From Candidatus Methanoperedens sp. (GTDB lineage: Archaea; Halobacteriota; Methanosarcinia; Methanosarcinales; Methanoperedenaceae), in NCBI GenBank assembly GCA_026552835.1, contig JAPMTY010000119.1, positions 1-55,941 of the forward strand: a stretch of 55,941 nt of DNA, given 5' to 3'. Numbering within the stretch: the first letter of the stretch is position 1; every line of letters begins with the position of its first letter. Made by a program: the position numbers and the translations under genes. Below, piece by piece: positions 16,627-26,354 of the stretch. The notes below the pieces were generated by a model. The model did not search any database. It saw only the letters and a list, made by a program, of their open reading frames with translations, and was not told the DNA's origin.

Positions 16627-19134
16627 TCATCCCGCAGCTTCAGGTTCGGAAGCTGGAACCGCTCTCGGCGGGTTATCCTCAATCACAGGTCTCTCCTTCC
16701 TGTAGTCCTTAAGCCTCCTGATTATTACCTCTGTTAAAAACAACCCGAGCGCCGCAAGCAGGAAAGGCTCTTTCTGGCTCATCGGCTCCTGCACGGTCCT
16801 TACTGCCTTTTCCTTTATATCAAGAAGCAGCAGACCTTCCACTTCACTCTCATCATAAACACGTCCGCCGTTTGCATCGATAACTGTGGTGAGCTGGTCA
16901 TTAAATCCGACATCCCTGTACTCAAGCGGGTAGTTCACAGCTATTCCGTAGCCTGAGAGGTCATGGAATCCCCTATCTGTATCTTTATCAAAATTTAAAG
17001 TATACTCGAATGTATTAGGTCCTGTAGAAGCCAGATTAATATCTGTTTTCCCATCAAGTTTCACGATAGGCGGGGTTTTTGAGGTAACAACAACTTTTCC
17101 GGAAGTGCCGCCCCAGATATCCTCGGCCTGTATCACCACACCTCCCGTAGGGCGGGGGTCTCCGATTGCCCAGTTAATCATCGCCGCGATGAGGCGCGAA
17201 TTCTCGCCGCTGTAAACCTGCGAAGCCCATGGTCTGGACGGGTCGCTGCCGGAGGGATTGCCGTTATCGGTTGAAAACGATGCAACCCTTCCAAGCCCGA
17301 AGCCCCATGTCGTCAGGATGGGTTTTCCGCCTGTAGCCGTTGCAACCAGTTCATCAGAACCGAGTTTTGGCGTTACATCGTTGTATCCTGTAACCGAGGC
17401 CGTCAGGTTGATGTATTTTGTGATGAAATGGTTACCACCCTGAGGTCCTAAGACAAGGGGAAATTCATGGCTGATTTCAGGGGTGGCGGTGGGGGTTGGT
17501 GTACCGGCAGACGGAGGTCCGATTAAAGCGTTGGCCCGTTCATCAGGATACAGGAGTACTACCTGGGTATCAGCTGCCATAGCCAATGCATTATAATTGT
17601 CGTTAGGCATTCTGGCTTCCTGAGGCAAAAGCACCTGTACAAAGTGCATTTTATAATCTTTATTTTTTAAATCCGACACCGTATTTGTTATCTGGACAAG
17701 ACCTTCAGGGTGTATCAATCCATCCGATAAAACTATTATCTCTTTTGTGCCGCTCACTGCATCCAATAGTTTTTCCGCTTCACGAAGTCCGTTATCTATG
17801 TCTGTAGGATTTTCCCCGCCGCTTGGGGTAATCTGCCTTATTAAGGCATCAAGCTGTGCTTTATTAGCCTGGCTGCTCATCGATAGCAAACCTGTTTTGG
17901 CTATAGCTCCCCCGAATGCCACAACACCCACGTTAGTGTCACCTGCAATATTCTGAACGATATACAGGGCATTTGCATCAATAAGGCTGATGGGTTCGGG
18001 TGTTCCTACCCTCGTGCTCCCTGAAGAATCGAGTAGAATCACAATATTATTTCCCCCCCTGTATTCAGCAGCCCTCGATATTATTGGAAGCATTGCCTCG
18101 ACGGGCGAATTATTGTAATTTCCCTTATCATACGAAGCATCCCCTCCCACAACCACAAGACCCCCACCGCCCCCGACGTATTTTCTCAAAGAATCTGCGC
18201 TCAACTCTACCACATTCTTGTTATCTATGATCACAGCCTTGTAAGGCGAAAGGTCGTCAGGCACATTGTTTGATGGTGTGACCTGGTACAGGCTGCTTGC
18301 GATTGTGTAAAGCGGCGAGGTTTTATCATCAGTCACTGCAAGCACCTGCGGTTTGGGAACCACGAACACGGATTTATAGAAAACATTGTTAAGCGGGTTC
18401 CAGTCCTCGCCGCTCGGCGTTATAGTGGCGGTCACACTGTGCGATCCGAGTGAATTAAAGGTATAAGAAACCGGAATGAACTGGGTGCGCTCTGTTTGTG
18501 TGATTGTATCGCTTTTCACAGGCTTCCCGTCTATCTGGACATCGAGCTTGTAAGAGGTCTCATTTCCCGCCTGCCTCACAACGATATTAAAAGTGTTCTC
18601 ATTCCCGATGATAAGGTTCTTGGCGCTTGCTATCTCAACGCTCGCATCGTTATGCAGGGGCGTCTGTCTCACAGCAAACACTTTTGTACCGGTTTTTGAG
18701 ACAAAGGAGATTGCATCGAACAGGTCTTTGCCGTAATTGCTGTTCCCGTCGCTCACAAGCACTATGTTGTTGTTCCCCTCGGCATCCTGGATTACTTCAT
18801 CCCCTATGGGAGATTTAATTCCAGCAAACTGCTTGTATGTAGTAGGGGTTTTTGATTTTATGGCTTCAAATATTTTCTGACCCGAATCCTTATTAAATAA
18901 ATCCATGCTCATCGTCTGGTCTGAGACCACAGTAATCCTTGGCGCTTCATCCCGTATCGTGCTTGTGCCCAGCGTAAAAGGCGAGGCAAGTGCGATTATG
19001 AGAAGGATCAGGATTACAATACGCGAGATTATAAGCAGCCTCGGGATTCCTTTCCTGATGGCATACCATCCTGCAAGAATCACAGGGCTTATGAGCAGGA
19101 GTATGAGAGGATTCGCAAGCTGGGGGAACTCCAT
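16627..19134 (-). CDS. VWA-domain membrane protein (large BatA/GATase1-like subunit)
   Basis: An 835-residue protein with two N-terminal helices (about residues 8-25 and 33-55) and one near the C-terminus (about 790-810). A von Willebrand A domain in the middle (about 350-540) has the metal-site sequence DSSGSTRVG. Flanking Ig-like and class-I-glutaminase-like folds and the C-terminal region fit this large family. It is the last gene of the MoxR operon, overlapping the preceding VWA gene by one base (TAATG). Such proteins are thought to act with MoxR ATPases as metal-dependent assembly or maturation factors at the membrane. Confidence 0.82.
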   Translation of the reverse strand: MEFPQLANPLILLLISPVILAGWYAIRKGIPRLLIISRIVILILLIIALASPFTLGTSTIRDEAPRITVVSDQTMSMDLFNKDSGQKIFEAIKSKTPTTYKQFAGIKSPIGDEVIQDAEGNNNIVLVSDGNSNYGKDLFDAISFVSKTGTKVFAVRQTPLHNDASVEIASAKNLIIGNENTFNIVVRQAGNETSYKLDVQIDGKPVKSDTITQTERTQFIPVSYTFNSLGSHSVTATITPSGEDWNPLNNVFYKSVFVVPKPQVLAVTDDKTSPLYTIASSLYQVTPSNNVPDDLSPYKAVIIDNKNVVELSADSLRKYVGGGGGLVVVGGDASYDKGNYNNSPVEAMLPIISRAAEYRGGNNIVILLDSSGSTRVGTPEPISLIDANALYIVQNIAGDTNVGVVAFGGAIAKTGLLSMSSQANKAQLDALIRQITPSGGENPTDIDNGLREAEKLLDAVSGTKEIIVLSDGLIHPEGLVQITNTVSDLKNKDYKMHFVQVLLPQEARMPNDNYNALAMAADTQVVLLYPDERANALIGPPSAGTPTPTATPEISHEFPLVLGPQGGNHFITKYINLTASVTGYNDVTPKLGSDELVATATGGKPILTTWGFGLGRVASFSTDNGNPSGSDPSRPWASQVYSGENSRLIAAMINWAIGDPRPTGGVVIQAEDIWGGTSGKVVVTSKTPPIVKLDGKTDINLASTGPNTFEYTLNFDKDTDRGFHDLSGYGIAVNYPLEYRDVGFNDQLTTVIDANGGRVYDESEVEGLLLLDIKEKAVRTVQEPMSQKEPFLLAALGLFLTEVIIRRLKDYRKERPVIEDNPPRAVPASEPEAAG

Positions 19135-21020
19135 TACAGCTCACCTCTCCAGCGCAGGTAATACAGCTCAAGAATAACAAGGAACATCCCTGCGATTATT
19201 AAATAAACATCGAGATAGTCTGGTTTCCGGATAACCTGGACATTATACGGTATCGCGCTTGTGCTCGTCGGGTTTGCAGCCGGGGTAAGACCCGCGGGCG
19301 CGAGGTTTGATTCAGTTTCATCGTAAAGATTTACTGCCACGTTCTTATCGGGCAGTCCATAAATCCCCACTTCATCGAGAAGCAAAAGGTCTGTGGTAAC
19401 AGTATCGGTTGGGGTTTTTACGGTCTGCGCAGCAGGGAGTTTGATAAACTGCCCCGTATTTGCGTTGTATTCGCTTACATCCAGGCTTCCGCTTATCCAT
19501 TCCAGCATCTGCTTCCAGAAGAGGGGGTAATCCGCATGCGAATGGAAGTCGTTCCATATATTATCATTAAGCGGGTCATAGATATTATCACCAACCGGGT
19601 CGGCGAGCCCGGAATATACCACCATTCCTTTCCCGAACTTCCAGTAAGCAAGCATTACAGTGTTATCCCCGCCTTCAACAAGCGATACTGCGCCCCTTTT
19701 TAAAGTCGCATTGAAATGTTTTTTAACGTTTATTGTATCAATGCCTATGCCGTTTGTTATCATGGTAGGCAGGACTACATTCAGCGATGTTGCGTTTGAG
19801 AGGGAGCCAAGTGTCACGGGCAATAGCTCCGTGTCATTTAAATCCGGCGAGGCGATTATCACTGCATTTCCCCCTCCTTTGACATAATCGGACAGGCTCT
19901 GCATTGCATCCGGTGGTAAGGTGGAGCCCACGAACACAACCGAATAATCAGGCAGCGAAGGGATGTTTTTGGTATCTGTTTTTTTAACCGTTGTGAAAGG
20001 GGTAAGACCGAGAGCCACGACCGAAGGCGATTTTGCATTGTCGGTTATGTAAAGAATGTCATGTTTTACGTTGCTTGGTATTATCACATAGGCATTGTTA
20101 TCAAGAGGAAGGGCATCATCAGCGCCGAGTGAGATTTTCGTTGTTCCGGGTGCCAGGCTGCTGATTGCAAAGTTCTGGCTTCCCTGTCCATTCAGGTTAA
20201 TTGTATTTGAAAGGACGTTTCGGTTATCAGTGGTAACATCAATTTTTACGTCCTGCGCTTGCGTGTTGAAGTTTTTAATTACAATCGTATAATCGCCATT
20301 TGATTCAAACCAGCCATTCACAATGCCAATGTTATCAGTCCTTCCGCTTACTGTCACGAAATCAACGGTGATGCCATTGGATTCGGCAAGCGCCTTTGCA
20401 ACCGACGGGTCATCGCCGATCCAGCTTGTAAAATCGGAGAGCACTACTATCCTGCCCCCGTCGGGAAGCACCCTTCTTCCGAGAAGGATGGCGCTTGACA
20501 GGTCAACGCTCGTGGCTTTTGCCTTCAATTTCCGAAGCGCATCCGATGCGCTGCCTGAAGGTGCGTCCTGCATCACCATCAGAGGCACGCTTTCAGCAAG
20601 GATGAGCGTGTTCTTTGCAGAGAGGAAATTTTGCGCCTCAGCAACAGCGCTTTCAAACCTGGTATTGCCCAGAGAGGTTTTAGCCTGCATGCTCCCCGAG
20701 GCATCAAGGATAATTACGGTCGAACCGCCTCCAGCTTCCTGGTTTGCCATAATGAATGGGGCGGCAACCGCAAGAGAGACAAGAATAAGCACAAGCAACT
20801 GGATGAAGAACAGCGGGTCTTTGAGGAATTTCCTGAAAATATTGAGCCTTTTTTTCTTTTCAAGGTCAAAAAGGAACATGAGAGAGGGTATTTTTAATTT
20901 CTTCGGCCTTGGTCTTAAAAGGTATATGATTATGAGTGGTATTATTGAAAGAAGGGCGTAGAGCCCGGTCTGATTCGCAAATTGCACGGGATTGGCGAAA
21001 TATGTATCCAGGATACTCAT
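19134..21020 (-). CDS. BatA-type VWA membrane protein
   Basis: The 628-residue protein has the N-terminal BatA double helix (YALLSIIPLIIIYLLRPRPKK and a second at about residues 70-90). A VWA domain with DASGSMQAKTS follows, then a long beta-rich part and a C-terminal helix before a short basic end. It is membrane-anchored, with the VWA domain either cytoplasmic or external; the second helix before DASGS places it outside. It is in operon with MoxR and DUF58 proteins. The domain plan matches the start of bacterial Bat proteins. Confidence 0.85.
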   Translation of the reverse strand: MSILDTYFANPVQFANQTGLYALLSIIPLIIIYLLRPRPKKLKIPSLMFLFDLEKKKRLNIFRKFLKDPLFFIQLLVLILVSLAVAAPFIMANQEAGGGSTVIILDASGSMQAKTSLGNTRFESAVAEAQNFLSAKNTLILAESVPLMVMQDAPSGSASDALRKLKAKATSVDLSSAILLGRRVLPDGGRIVVLSDFTSWIGDDPSVAKALAESNGITVDFVTVSGRTDNIGIVNGWFESNGDYTIVIKNFNTQAQDVKIDVTTDNRNVLSNTINLNGQGSQNFAISSLAPGTTKISLGADDALPLDNNAYVIIPSNVKHDILYITDNAKSPSVVALGLTPFTTVKKTDTKNIPSLPDYSVVFVGSTLPPDAMQSLSDYVKGGGNAVIIASPDLNDTELLPVTLGSLSNATSLNVVLPTMITNGIGIDTINVKKHFNATLKRGAVSLVEGGDNTVMLAYWKFGKGMVVYSGLADPVGDNIYDPLNDNIWNDFHSHADYPLFWKQMLEWISGSLDVSEYNANTGQFIKLPAAQTVKTPTDTVTTDLLLLDEVGIYGLPDKNVAVNLYDETESNLAPAGLTPAANPTSTSAIPYNVQVIRKPDYLDVYLIIAGMFLVILELYYLRWRGEL

Positions 21021-21023
21021 TTT

Positions 21024-21893
21024 TTATCTCCGCACAACTTTTTTTACCTGCCTCTGGTTCACGACCTCGAATATGGCATCGAATACGGGTTTATCCGTGG
21101 TTACGGTATGGAAATCCGCCCCGACTGCGATGCATGCCTCTTTTATGCCGGCGATGTGGTCGCCGAGAAGCTTTTCATATTCTGCGCGAAGACGTGGACT
21201 TGTATAAATATCAAGTTTTTTGTCAGTCTCAAGGTCGATTAATTTCGCCTCGCCTCCGAGGTTGAGGTTTTTCTCCACAGGGTCAAGCACCTGGATTAAA
21301 ACAAGCTCGTTGTCACCGAGCCTGAATATTGCGCTTTTGACCGCATTGATATCTGTCATGAAATCCGATACGATGAAAACAAGCGACCTTGACTTTATAA
21401 TAGCGGCGTACTTTTCCATGCAGTATTCAAAATTTGTTTTTCCAAGAAGCTGCGTGTTGTTCAGGAGGTCGATTGTCTGGGAGAGGTATCTCCTTCCCCG
21501 CTTGGGTTTTATAATGTTGATTTCTTCTCCGAACGTGGATACACCGAACTTCTCGTTGTCCTTGGTTACGAGATAGGCAAACCCCAGTGCGAGCATAGCA
21601 GCATATTCGAACTTATTCCTGAAATCCATGCTCTTGCTGGTATCAAGCAGTATATGCGTTGTCAGGCTCTTTTCTTCTTCGAATTCCTTGACATAGAGCT
21701 TCTCGGTGCGCCCGTACACTTTCCAGTCGATAATCTTAAAATCGTCCCCCTGCGTGTATTCGCGGTAGCTCACAGGCTCCATGCCCCGGCCCCTCAATAG
21801 GGAACGCCTGCTTCCGCTGTAAGCCGTAGAAACGCGCTTTCGCACCATGAACGAGAAGCGGTCAAGCTCCTTGAAAAACGAAGTATCTATCAT
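21024..21893 (-). CDS. DUF58 protein (MoxR partner)
   Basis: This 289-residue soluble protein has the family signature YTQGDDFKIIDWKVYGRTEKLYV- at about residues 48-70. A VWA-like segment DTSKSMDF follows at about residue 90. DUF58 proteins are almost always encoded next to MoxR ATPases, as here (four bases after the MoxR stop). They are thought to link the ATPase to VWA membrane partners. No membrane helix is seen. Confidence 0.9.
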   Translation of the reverse strand: MIDTSFFKELDRFSFMVRKRVSTAYSGSRRSLLRGRGMEPVSYREYTQGDDFKIIDWKVYGRTEKLYVKEFEEEKSLTTHILLDTSKSMDFRNKFEYAAMLALGFAYLVTKDNEKFGVSTFGEEINIIKPKRGRRYLSQTIDLLNNTQLLGKTNFEYCMEKYAAIIKSRSLVFIVSDFMTDINAVKSAIFRLGDNELVLIQVLDPVEKNLNLGGEAKLIDLETDKKLDIYTSPRLRAEYEKLLGDHIAGIKEACIAVGADFHTVTTDKPVFDAIFEVVNQRQVKKVVRR

Positions 21894-21897
21894 TTTT

Positions 21898-22845
21898 TTA
21901 TTTCACGTTTTTCAGAAGATCAGAAATCACCTGGTCTGTGGTCATGCCCTTGCGTTCTGACTCGAATGTGAGGATAACCCTGTGACGCAGGACCGGATAT
22001 GCCATTGTATCAATATCTTCGGTACTCACATAATTCCGTCCCTTCATGAGAGCCCTTGCCTTTGCCGCCAGTATAATACCGATGGAAGCTCGCGGCGAGG
22101 CTCCGTATTCGATATGCTCGCTCTTTGCCCGCGTTGCAGTCACGATATTAATAGCTCGTTTCTTGATATCCTCTGCTATCGGGACATCCCTTGTGAGTTT
22201 CTGCAGTTCGAGAACCTCGTTCTTTGAAACCACCTGTCTTACCGAGGGCACGATATTTTTCGTATATCTGTTAACAATTTCGTTCTCATCCTCAACCGTA
22301 GGATAATCCATTAAAATCTTAAGCAAAAACCTGTCAAGCTGTGCCTCTGGCAGTGGATACGTACCCTCCATTTCAATCGGGTTCTGGGTAGCAAGGATAA
22401 AAAACGGCTTATCAAGGAGATATGTTTTATTGCCGATTGTTACCTGTTTTTCCTGCATTGCCTCAAGGAGAGCGCTCTGTGTCTTGGGCGAGGCCCTGTT
22501 AATCTCATCTGCGAGCACGATATTTGCAAAAACAGGTCCGGCTTCAAAACGGTACTGTTTTTTCCCGCCCACATCCTCTATGATGGTTGTGCCTGTGATG
22601 TCCGAAGGCATAAGGTCGGGTGTGCACTGAATCCTTGAGAATTTCAGGTCAAGCGCTTTTGATATGGTGCTTATTGTGAGGGTTTTTGCAAGCCCGGGGT
22701 TACTCTCAACAAGCGCATGGCTGTTGCAGAGAATAGCTATCATTATATGTTCAACCGCTTCATGCTGCCCTACAATAACCTTCCCGATTTCATCAAGAAG
22801 TTCTTTGAAAACGCCTTTTGAGCTTTTATATGTCTCGTCACTCAT
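21898..22845 (-). CDS. MoxR-family AAA+ ATPase
   Basis: A 315-residue MoxR protein with Walker A ESNPGLAKT, Walker B LADEINR, sensor segments FILATQNPIEMEGTYPLPEAQLDRF and a C-terminal lid. MoxR ATPases remodel or activate partner proteins such as the VWA proteins downstream. The Walker A loop has Ser in place of the first Gly (family usual: G-x-PG-x-AKT). The Lys-Thr is intact, so it is probably active. It is second in the operon, 12 nt after the membrane protein gene. Confidence 0.93.
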   Translation of the reverse strand: MSDETYKSSKGVFKELLDEIGKVIVGQHEAVEHIMIAILCNSHALVESNPGLAKTLTISTISKALDLKFSRIQCTPDLMPSDITGTTIIEDVGGKKQYRFEAGPVFANIVLADEINRASPKTQSALLEAMQEKQVTIGNKTYLLDKPFFILATQNPIEMEGTYPLPEAQLDRFLLKILMDYPTVEDENEIVNRYTKNIVPSVRQVVSKNEVLELQKLTRDVPIAEDIKKRAINIVTATRAKSEHIEYGASPRASIGIILAAKARALMKGRNYVSTEDIDTMAYPVLRHRVILTFESERKGMTTDQVISDLLKNVK

Positions 22846-22857
22846 GTTTAACCTCTT

Positions 22858-23751
22858 TCATATTTTACTCCTTTCAACTGCATAATCCTGGATTAATTTC
22901 TTATCAGCCTGGGTTTTTTGCATCAGGATGCTGTATCCTCCGTCTGAAACATTGGAACCAAGGACATCCACAGGGTAAGCCGCTGACGCTATAAACTGGT
23001 TCGGTGGTTGGCCCGGGGCACTTGGCACAAAACCTGTTCCAATGCCTGTATAAAGAGAAAGGTCAATATTCTTGCCTTCGAGGGATGCAATCTTCGGCTT
23101 GCCGATAATCTCTCCGCTGCCTGATTTTCCTACGTTCTGGAGGTTCTGGATGGGGCCCACGGCCGTAATCGTTTCGTTCCCGGTTCCTGTGCTGCCAGTT
23201 ATGGTTTTAGATATATTGGTATAAGTATTAGTCAAAGTTTCCGGTGAGAATCTGCATTCTGGACAAAATGGAACAAAAGCTGCGGTAGAAACAAATAAGA
23301 TCACTATTACAATTTTAGTTACTACAATACTCGTTGCTATAAGTCTTGAAGCTGAAACAACCGTCAATCCACTCAAAACAAGGTTTTTTAGCGCATCAAC
23401 AATAACATTGCTTTCATTTCTGTTATCATAAGCGGTTCTTAGTTTTTCACTGAGTTCAGGATACTTTTTTTCAATCAATAAATTAATATTTATTTTATGA
23501 TCGTTTCTGTGCACTAAGAAAGCGCCGATTATGGCAATAATAAATGCCATAATCGGGGGCGTGATTTTAATAATAGAACTCGGTATAAATGTTAATGAAG
23601 AAGAATTCCCTAAGAAATACTCAACTTGAAAGACATAAAAAATCGCAAAAAAAATGCTGAAGATAGAAATCAAATCCAGAATAAAGAGAAACTGCCTGCG
23701 TTTAAAATACTCTGACTGGATTTTTAAGAGCTTGTCGAAGAATTCGTCCAT
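22858..23751 (-). CDS. Membrane protein of MoxR/VWA operon
   Basis: The 297-residue protein has four membrane segments (about residues 22-44, 60-77, 85-100 and 140-163) with a short cytoplasmic link. A C-terminal extracytoplasmic part of about 130 residues is rich in Thr/Gly/Asn. A pair of cysteines (CPECRF) sits just outside the last helix. It opens the operon leading to MoxR, DUF58 and two VWA proteins, a common archaeal arrangement. The function is unknown. The base composition of its first half is richer in A+T than its neighbours. Confidence 0.72.
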   Translation of the reverse strand: MDEFFDKLLKIQSEYFKRRQFLFILDLISIFSIFFAIFYVFQVEYFLGNSSSLTFIPSSIIKITPPIMAFIIAIIGAFLVHRNDHKININLLIEKKYPELSEKLRTAYDNRNESNVIVDALKNLVLSGLTVVSASRLIATSIVVTKIVIVILFVSTAAFVPFCPECRFSPETLTNTYTNISKTITGSTGTGNETITAVGPIQNLQNVGKSGSGEIIGKPKIASLEGKNIDLSLYTGIGTGFVPSAPGQPPNQFIASAAYPVDVLGSNVSDGGYSILMQKTQADKKLIQDYAVERSKI

Positions 23752-23881
23752 TCAGTCACCTTCTCTGGCATAATTAGCATGAATTATATTAAGTCTTGGG
23801 GATGCCACTCACCTGAGATTCAATCCGGTTCAATTTCCGAAGGATAGATATACGAGGTCAGCAATTATTAGCTCCCTGTAT

Positions 23882-23955
23882 GCCCAGATAGCTCAGCCTG
23901 GGAGAGCGCTGCGCTGAAGACGCAGATGTCCCCGGTTCAAGTCCGGGTCTGGGCA
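23882..23955 (+). tRNA. tRNA-Phe (GAA)
   Basis: A complete cloverleaf: acceptor GCCCAGA/TCTGGGC with discriminator A, D arm GCTC...GAGC, anticodon stem CTGCG/CGCAG with loop CTGAAGA (anticodon GAA), and T arm CCCGG/CCGGG with TTCAAGT. No CCA is encoded and no intron is present. A TATA-like AGATATACG at about 23844-23852 is a likely promoter. Confidence 0.97.
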
Positions 23956-24137
23956 TAGTTCTTCTTACTCAAATCCCAGTCACAGGCATTTCATAATTGG
24001 GACAGTTAATGTATCGAGTTGGCGACCGAGATAGACTTTCCATGAAGCATCCAGCGCCATGCCCCAGTGTTATCTTGACTCTCCAAATACGGAGATAAAT
24101 ATTTCTTTTGGCATGCCATTTAATTTTCGAGGTATTC

Positions 24138-25133
24138 ATGGAAAATCCCGAACCACTCAGTAATGGCGGTAAATTTAAAAATCCTGGAGAATCATCCCAT
24201 GGATTTGCAGATTTCCTCAAATGGGTTTTCAATAGAAAGAGAGCAGAATGGCCGAAATGGATTGAATCACAGCCTGGCGCTGGACCAGTATCTCAAATGA
24301 ATGCCGACGAAATAAGAGTGACGTATGTCAATCATTCGACATTCCTGATTCAAGCAGATGGGATGAATATCCTCACCGATCCTATCTGGTCAACCAGGGC
24401 AGGACCCCTGTCCTTTATAGGAACTAAACGTATCCGGGCTCCAGGAATTAAATTTGAAGAACTTCCCCCGGTTGATGCTGTTCTTGTGAGCCATAACCAC
24501 TACGACCACATGGATATGCCAACACTGAAAACATTGGAAAAAGAATTCTCTCCTCTTTTTGTAGTTGGGCTGGGAAACAAAAAATTTCTGGAAAAGAAAG
24601 GATTAAAAAGGGTAGAGGAACTCAACTGGTGTGAAAAAACATATCTTTCAAATGGCAGCAGCATATTTTTTGTTCCGGCGCAGCATTTTTCAGGTCGCAC
24701 ACCATGGAATATAAATAAGAGTCTCTGGGGAGGATTTATGATTGAAAGTTCACAAGGACAAATTTATTATGCCGGAGATACCGGTTTTGGGAATTTCTTT
24801 GAAAATCTCCATGCGAATTTTTCTAATATTAAAGTTGCGCTGCTACCGATTGGTGCTTACGAACCGCGATGGTTCATGAGTCCTGTTCACATGAATCCCG
24901 AAGATGCCGTAAGGGCACATCAAATATTAAAACCAAATGTCAGTATTGGCGCCCATTTTGGAACTTTCCATTTGGCTGATGAGGGTGTTGATGCTCCAAA
25001 GGAGCAATTAGAGGCAACCCTCAGGGAAAATGGTATAGACCCAAAGGAGTTCATAATTCTTAATCCAGGGGAAAGTGTAACCCTAATGCCAAACGATACA
25101 CGAAACGAAGGGAGGATGGTTGTCAGGTCTTAA
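24138..25133 (+). CDS. MBL-fold hydrolase, NAPE-PLD-like
   Basis: A 331-residue metallo-beta-lactamase-fold protein. The metal motif HNHYDH lies at about residues 118-123, with further ligands in AQHFSGR, YAGDTGFG and GAHFGTFH. The pattern NHSTFLIQADGMNILTDPIWSTRAGP is that of the NAPE-PLD/UlaG-like group, which hydrolyses phosphodiester or similar bonds. Substrate unknown. ATG 24138 is chosen because GAGGT lies just upstream; the ORF could extend to 24108. It is a single gene after tRNA-Phe. Confidence 0.85.
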   Translation: MENPEPLSNGGKFKNPGESSHGFADFLKWVFNRKRAEWPKWIESQPGAGPVSQMNADEIRVTYVNHSTFLIQADGMNILTDPIWSTRAGPLSFIGTKRIRAPGIKFEELPPVDAVLVSHNHYDHMDMPTLKTLEKEFSPLFVVGLGNKKFLEKKGLKRVEELNWCEKTYLSNGSSIFFVPAQHFSGRTPWNINKSLWGGFMIESSQGQIYYAGDTGFGNFFENLHANFSNIKVALLPIGAYEPRWFMSPVHMNPEDAVRAHQILKPNVSIGAHFGTFHLADEGVDAPKEQLEATLRENGIDPKEFIILNPGESVTLMPNDTRNEGRMVVRS

Positions 25134-25145
25134 TACGAGATCAAG

Positions 25146-25724
25146 TCATTCACTTCTTATTTTGTTAAGCAGCCATGCCATATTCTCACCGAGATTCTTC
25201 ATATTCCGGATTCCTTCTTCGTCTTTATCAACATCCCCGATTTCTCTTCCCATGCCAATGTTCCAGTAACTTGAACCCGGGACTATCATCTGATTGATAT
25301 GGAAGAAATGATTTATCGAGTCAAAAGCATGTATCGCGCCTCCCCTTCGTACTGCAATCACTGCGGCGCCTACTTTTCGTTTGAAAATGGAACCATTGGC
25401 CATTGCGGTAAATCCCGCACGTTCTATCAGGGCCTTCATTTCAGAGGTTATATCGGCGAAATAAGTTGGTGAACCGAGGATAATTCCATCCGCTTCCACC
25501 ATCTTTTCAATACAATCATTCACGATATCATTCTTGACAGCGCATTTCCTGTCTTTTGTTTCAAAACATTTATAGCAGGCTGTACATCCCTGTATCTTCC
25601 TGCCTGCAAGCTCTACCAATTCTGTTTCTATCCCTTCTTTTTTCAGTTCACTGAACACATGGTTTATGAGAATTGCGGTGTTGCCCTGTTTTCGGGCGCT
25701 TCCGTTAAATGCTATTACTTTCAT
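25146..25724 (-). CDS. Iron-sulfur flavoprotein (NADPH-dependent FMN reductase family)
   Basis: The 192-residue protein has a flavodoxin-like FMN site GSARKQGNT and GSPTYFADIT. A compact cysteine motif CTACYKCFETKDRKC (C-x2-C-x2-C-x7-C) lies at about residues 47-61. This resembles iron-sulfur flavoproteins of methanogens, where a [4Fe-4S] cluster passes electrons to FMN. It probably detoxifies O2/H2O2 or mediates redox transfer. ATG 25724 is preferred to the extended ORF (25757) because the flavin fold begins there and GGCGA precedes it. Confidence 0.85.
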   Translation of the reverse strand: MKVIAFNGSARKQGNTAILINHVFSELKKEGIETELVELAGRKIQGCTACYKCFETKDRKCAVKNDIVNDCIEKMVEADGIILGSPTYFADITSEMKALIERAGFTAMANGSIFKRKVGAAVIAVRRGGAIHAFDSINHFFHINQMIVPGSSYWNIGMGREIGDVDKDEEGIRNMKNLGENMAWLLNKIRSE

Positions 25725-25832
25725 GCTTATCGCCTCTATATGCAAATACCACTTCATGGAATAAAATACCGATTATTCTAATTATTATTTATATTGAGAA
25801 TGAGGTAAAAGGAAAGCGAAAGTGAAGAAAAA

Positions 25833-26309
25833 ATGACAGGATATACAGAACACGATAAGATAGCAAAAATGGCAGGAATACCATCTGTCATATCCGATGA
25901 AATCAATAGATTCATGGATGATATAAATCCTCCAAAGGAATTTGAAAATCACAATACCGAAAGAAAGATATTCGTGTGCGGGCACTTGAATGTGTCAATC
26001 AGGAGTTTGATTGGAAGTGAGAAGTTACACGACAGGGGAAAAAGGGAATGGGTACAAAAAGAAGACCTGAAATGGCTGCTGGCAACACGAAAAGAATATA
26101 TCAGGTGCTACTATCTGCATCTTGCAGTCGATAATATTTTCGGGAATAAGGACCGGATAAATGGCGGCAAAGAGACTATTGATAATTGCATAAATAGCTG
26201 GGGCAAAAACCGTGCTGTCGTTGTTCCGGGAACTGAACCTTATCTGAGGGATGTATTAGAATTTTTGAGAAATAATAGCGAAAAAATCAGCCAAATTATT
26301 TTTTCATAA
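25833..26309 (+). CDS. Protein of unknown function
   Basis: A 158-residue soluble protein not recognised. The N-terminal third is helical (MAGIPSVISDEINRFMDDI); the middle has hydrophobic and aromatic residues (CYYLHLAVDNIFGN). No metal or nucleotide motif is visible. The start ATG follows a purine-rich leader (GAAAGTGAAGAAAAA). It is divergent from the flavoprotein gene and convergent with the surface cytochrome gene. Confidence 0.6.
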   Translation: MTGYTEHDKIAKMAGIPSVISDEINRFMDDINPPKEFENHNTERKIFVCGHLNVSIRSLIGSEKLHDRGKREWVQKEDLKWLLATRKEYIRCYYLHLAVDNIFGNKDRINGGKETIDNCINSWGKNRAVVVPGTEPYLRDVLEFLRNNSEKISQIIFS

Positions 26310-26354
26310 AAGCGGTGGGTTTACACGAACTAAAAAAGTAAACGGGTACCGGTG

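Noticed and set aside
20323..20961. 212-residue plus-strand ORF
   Set aside because: It lies wholly antisense to the BatA-like VWA gene and has no recognisable domain.
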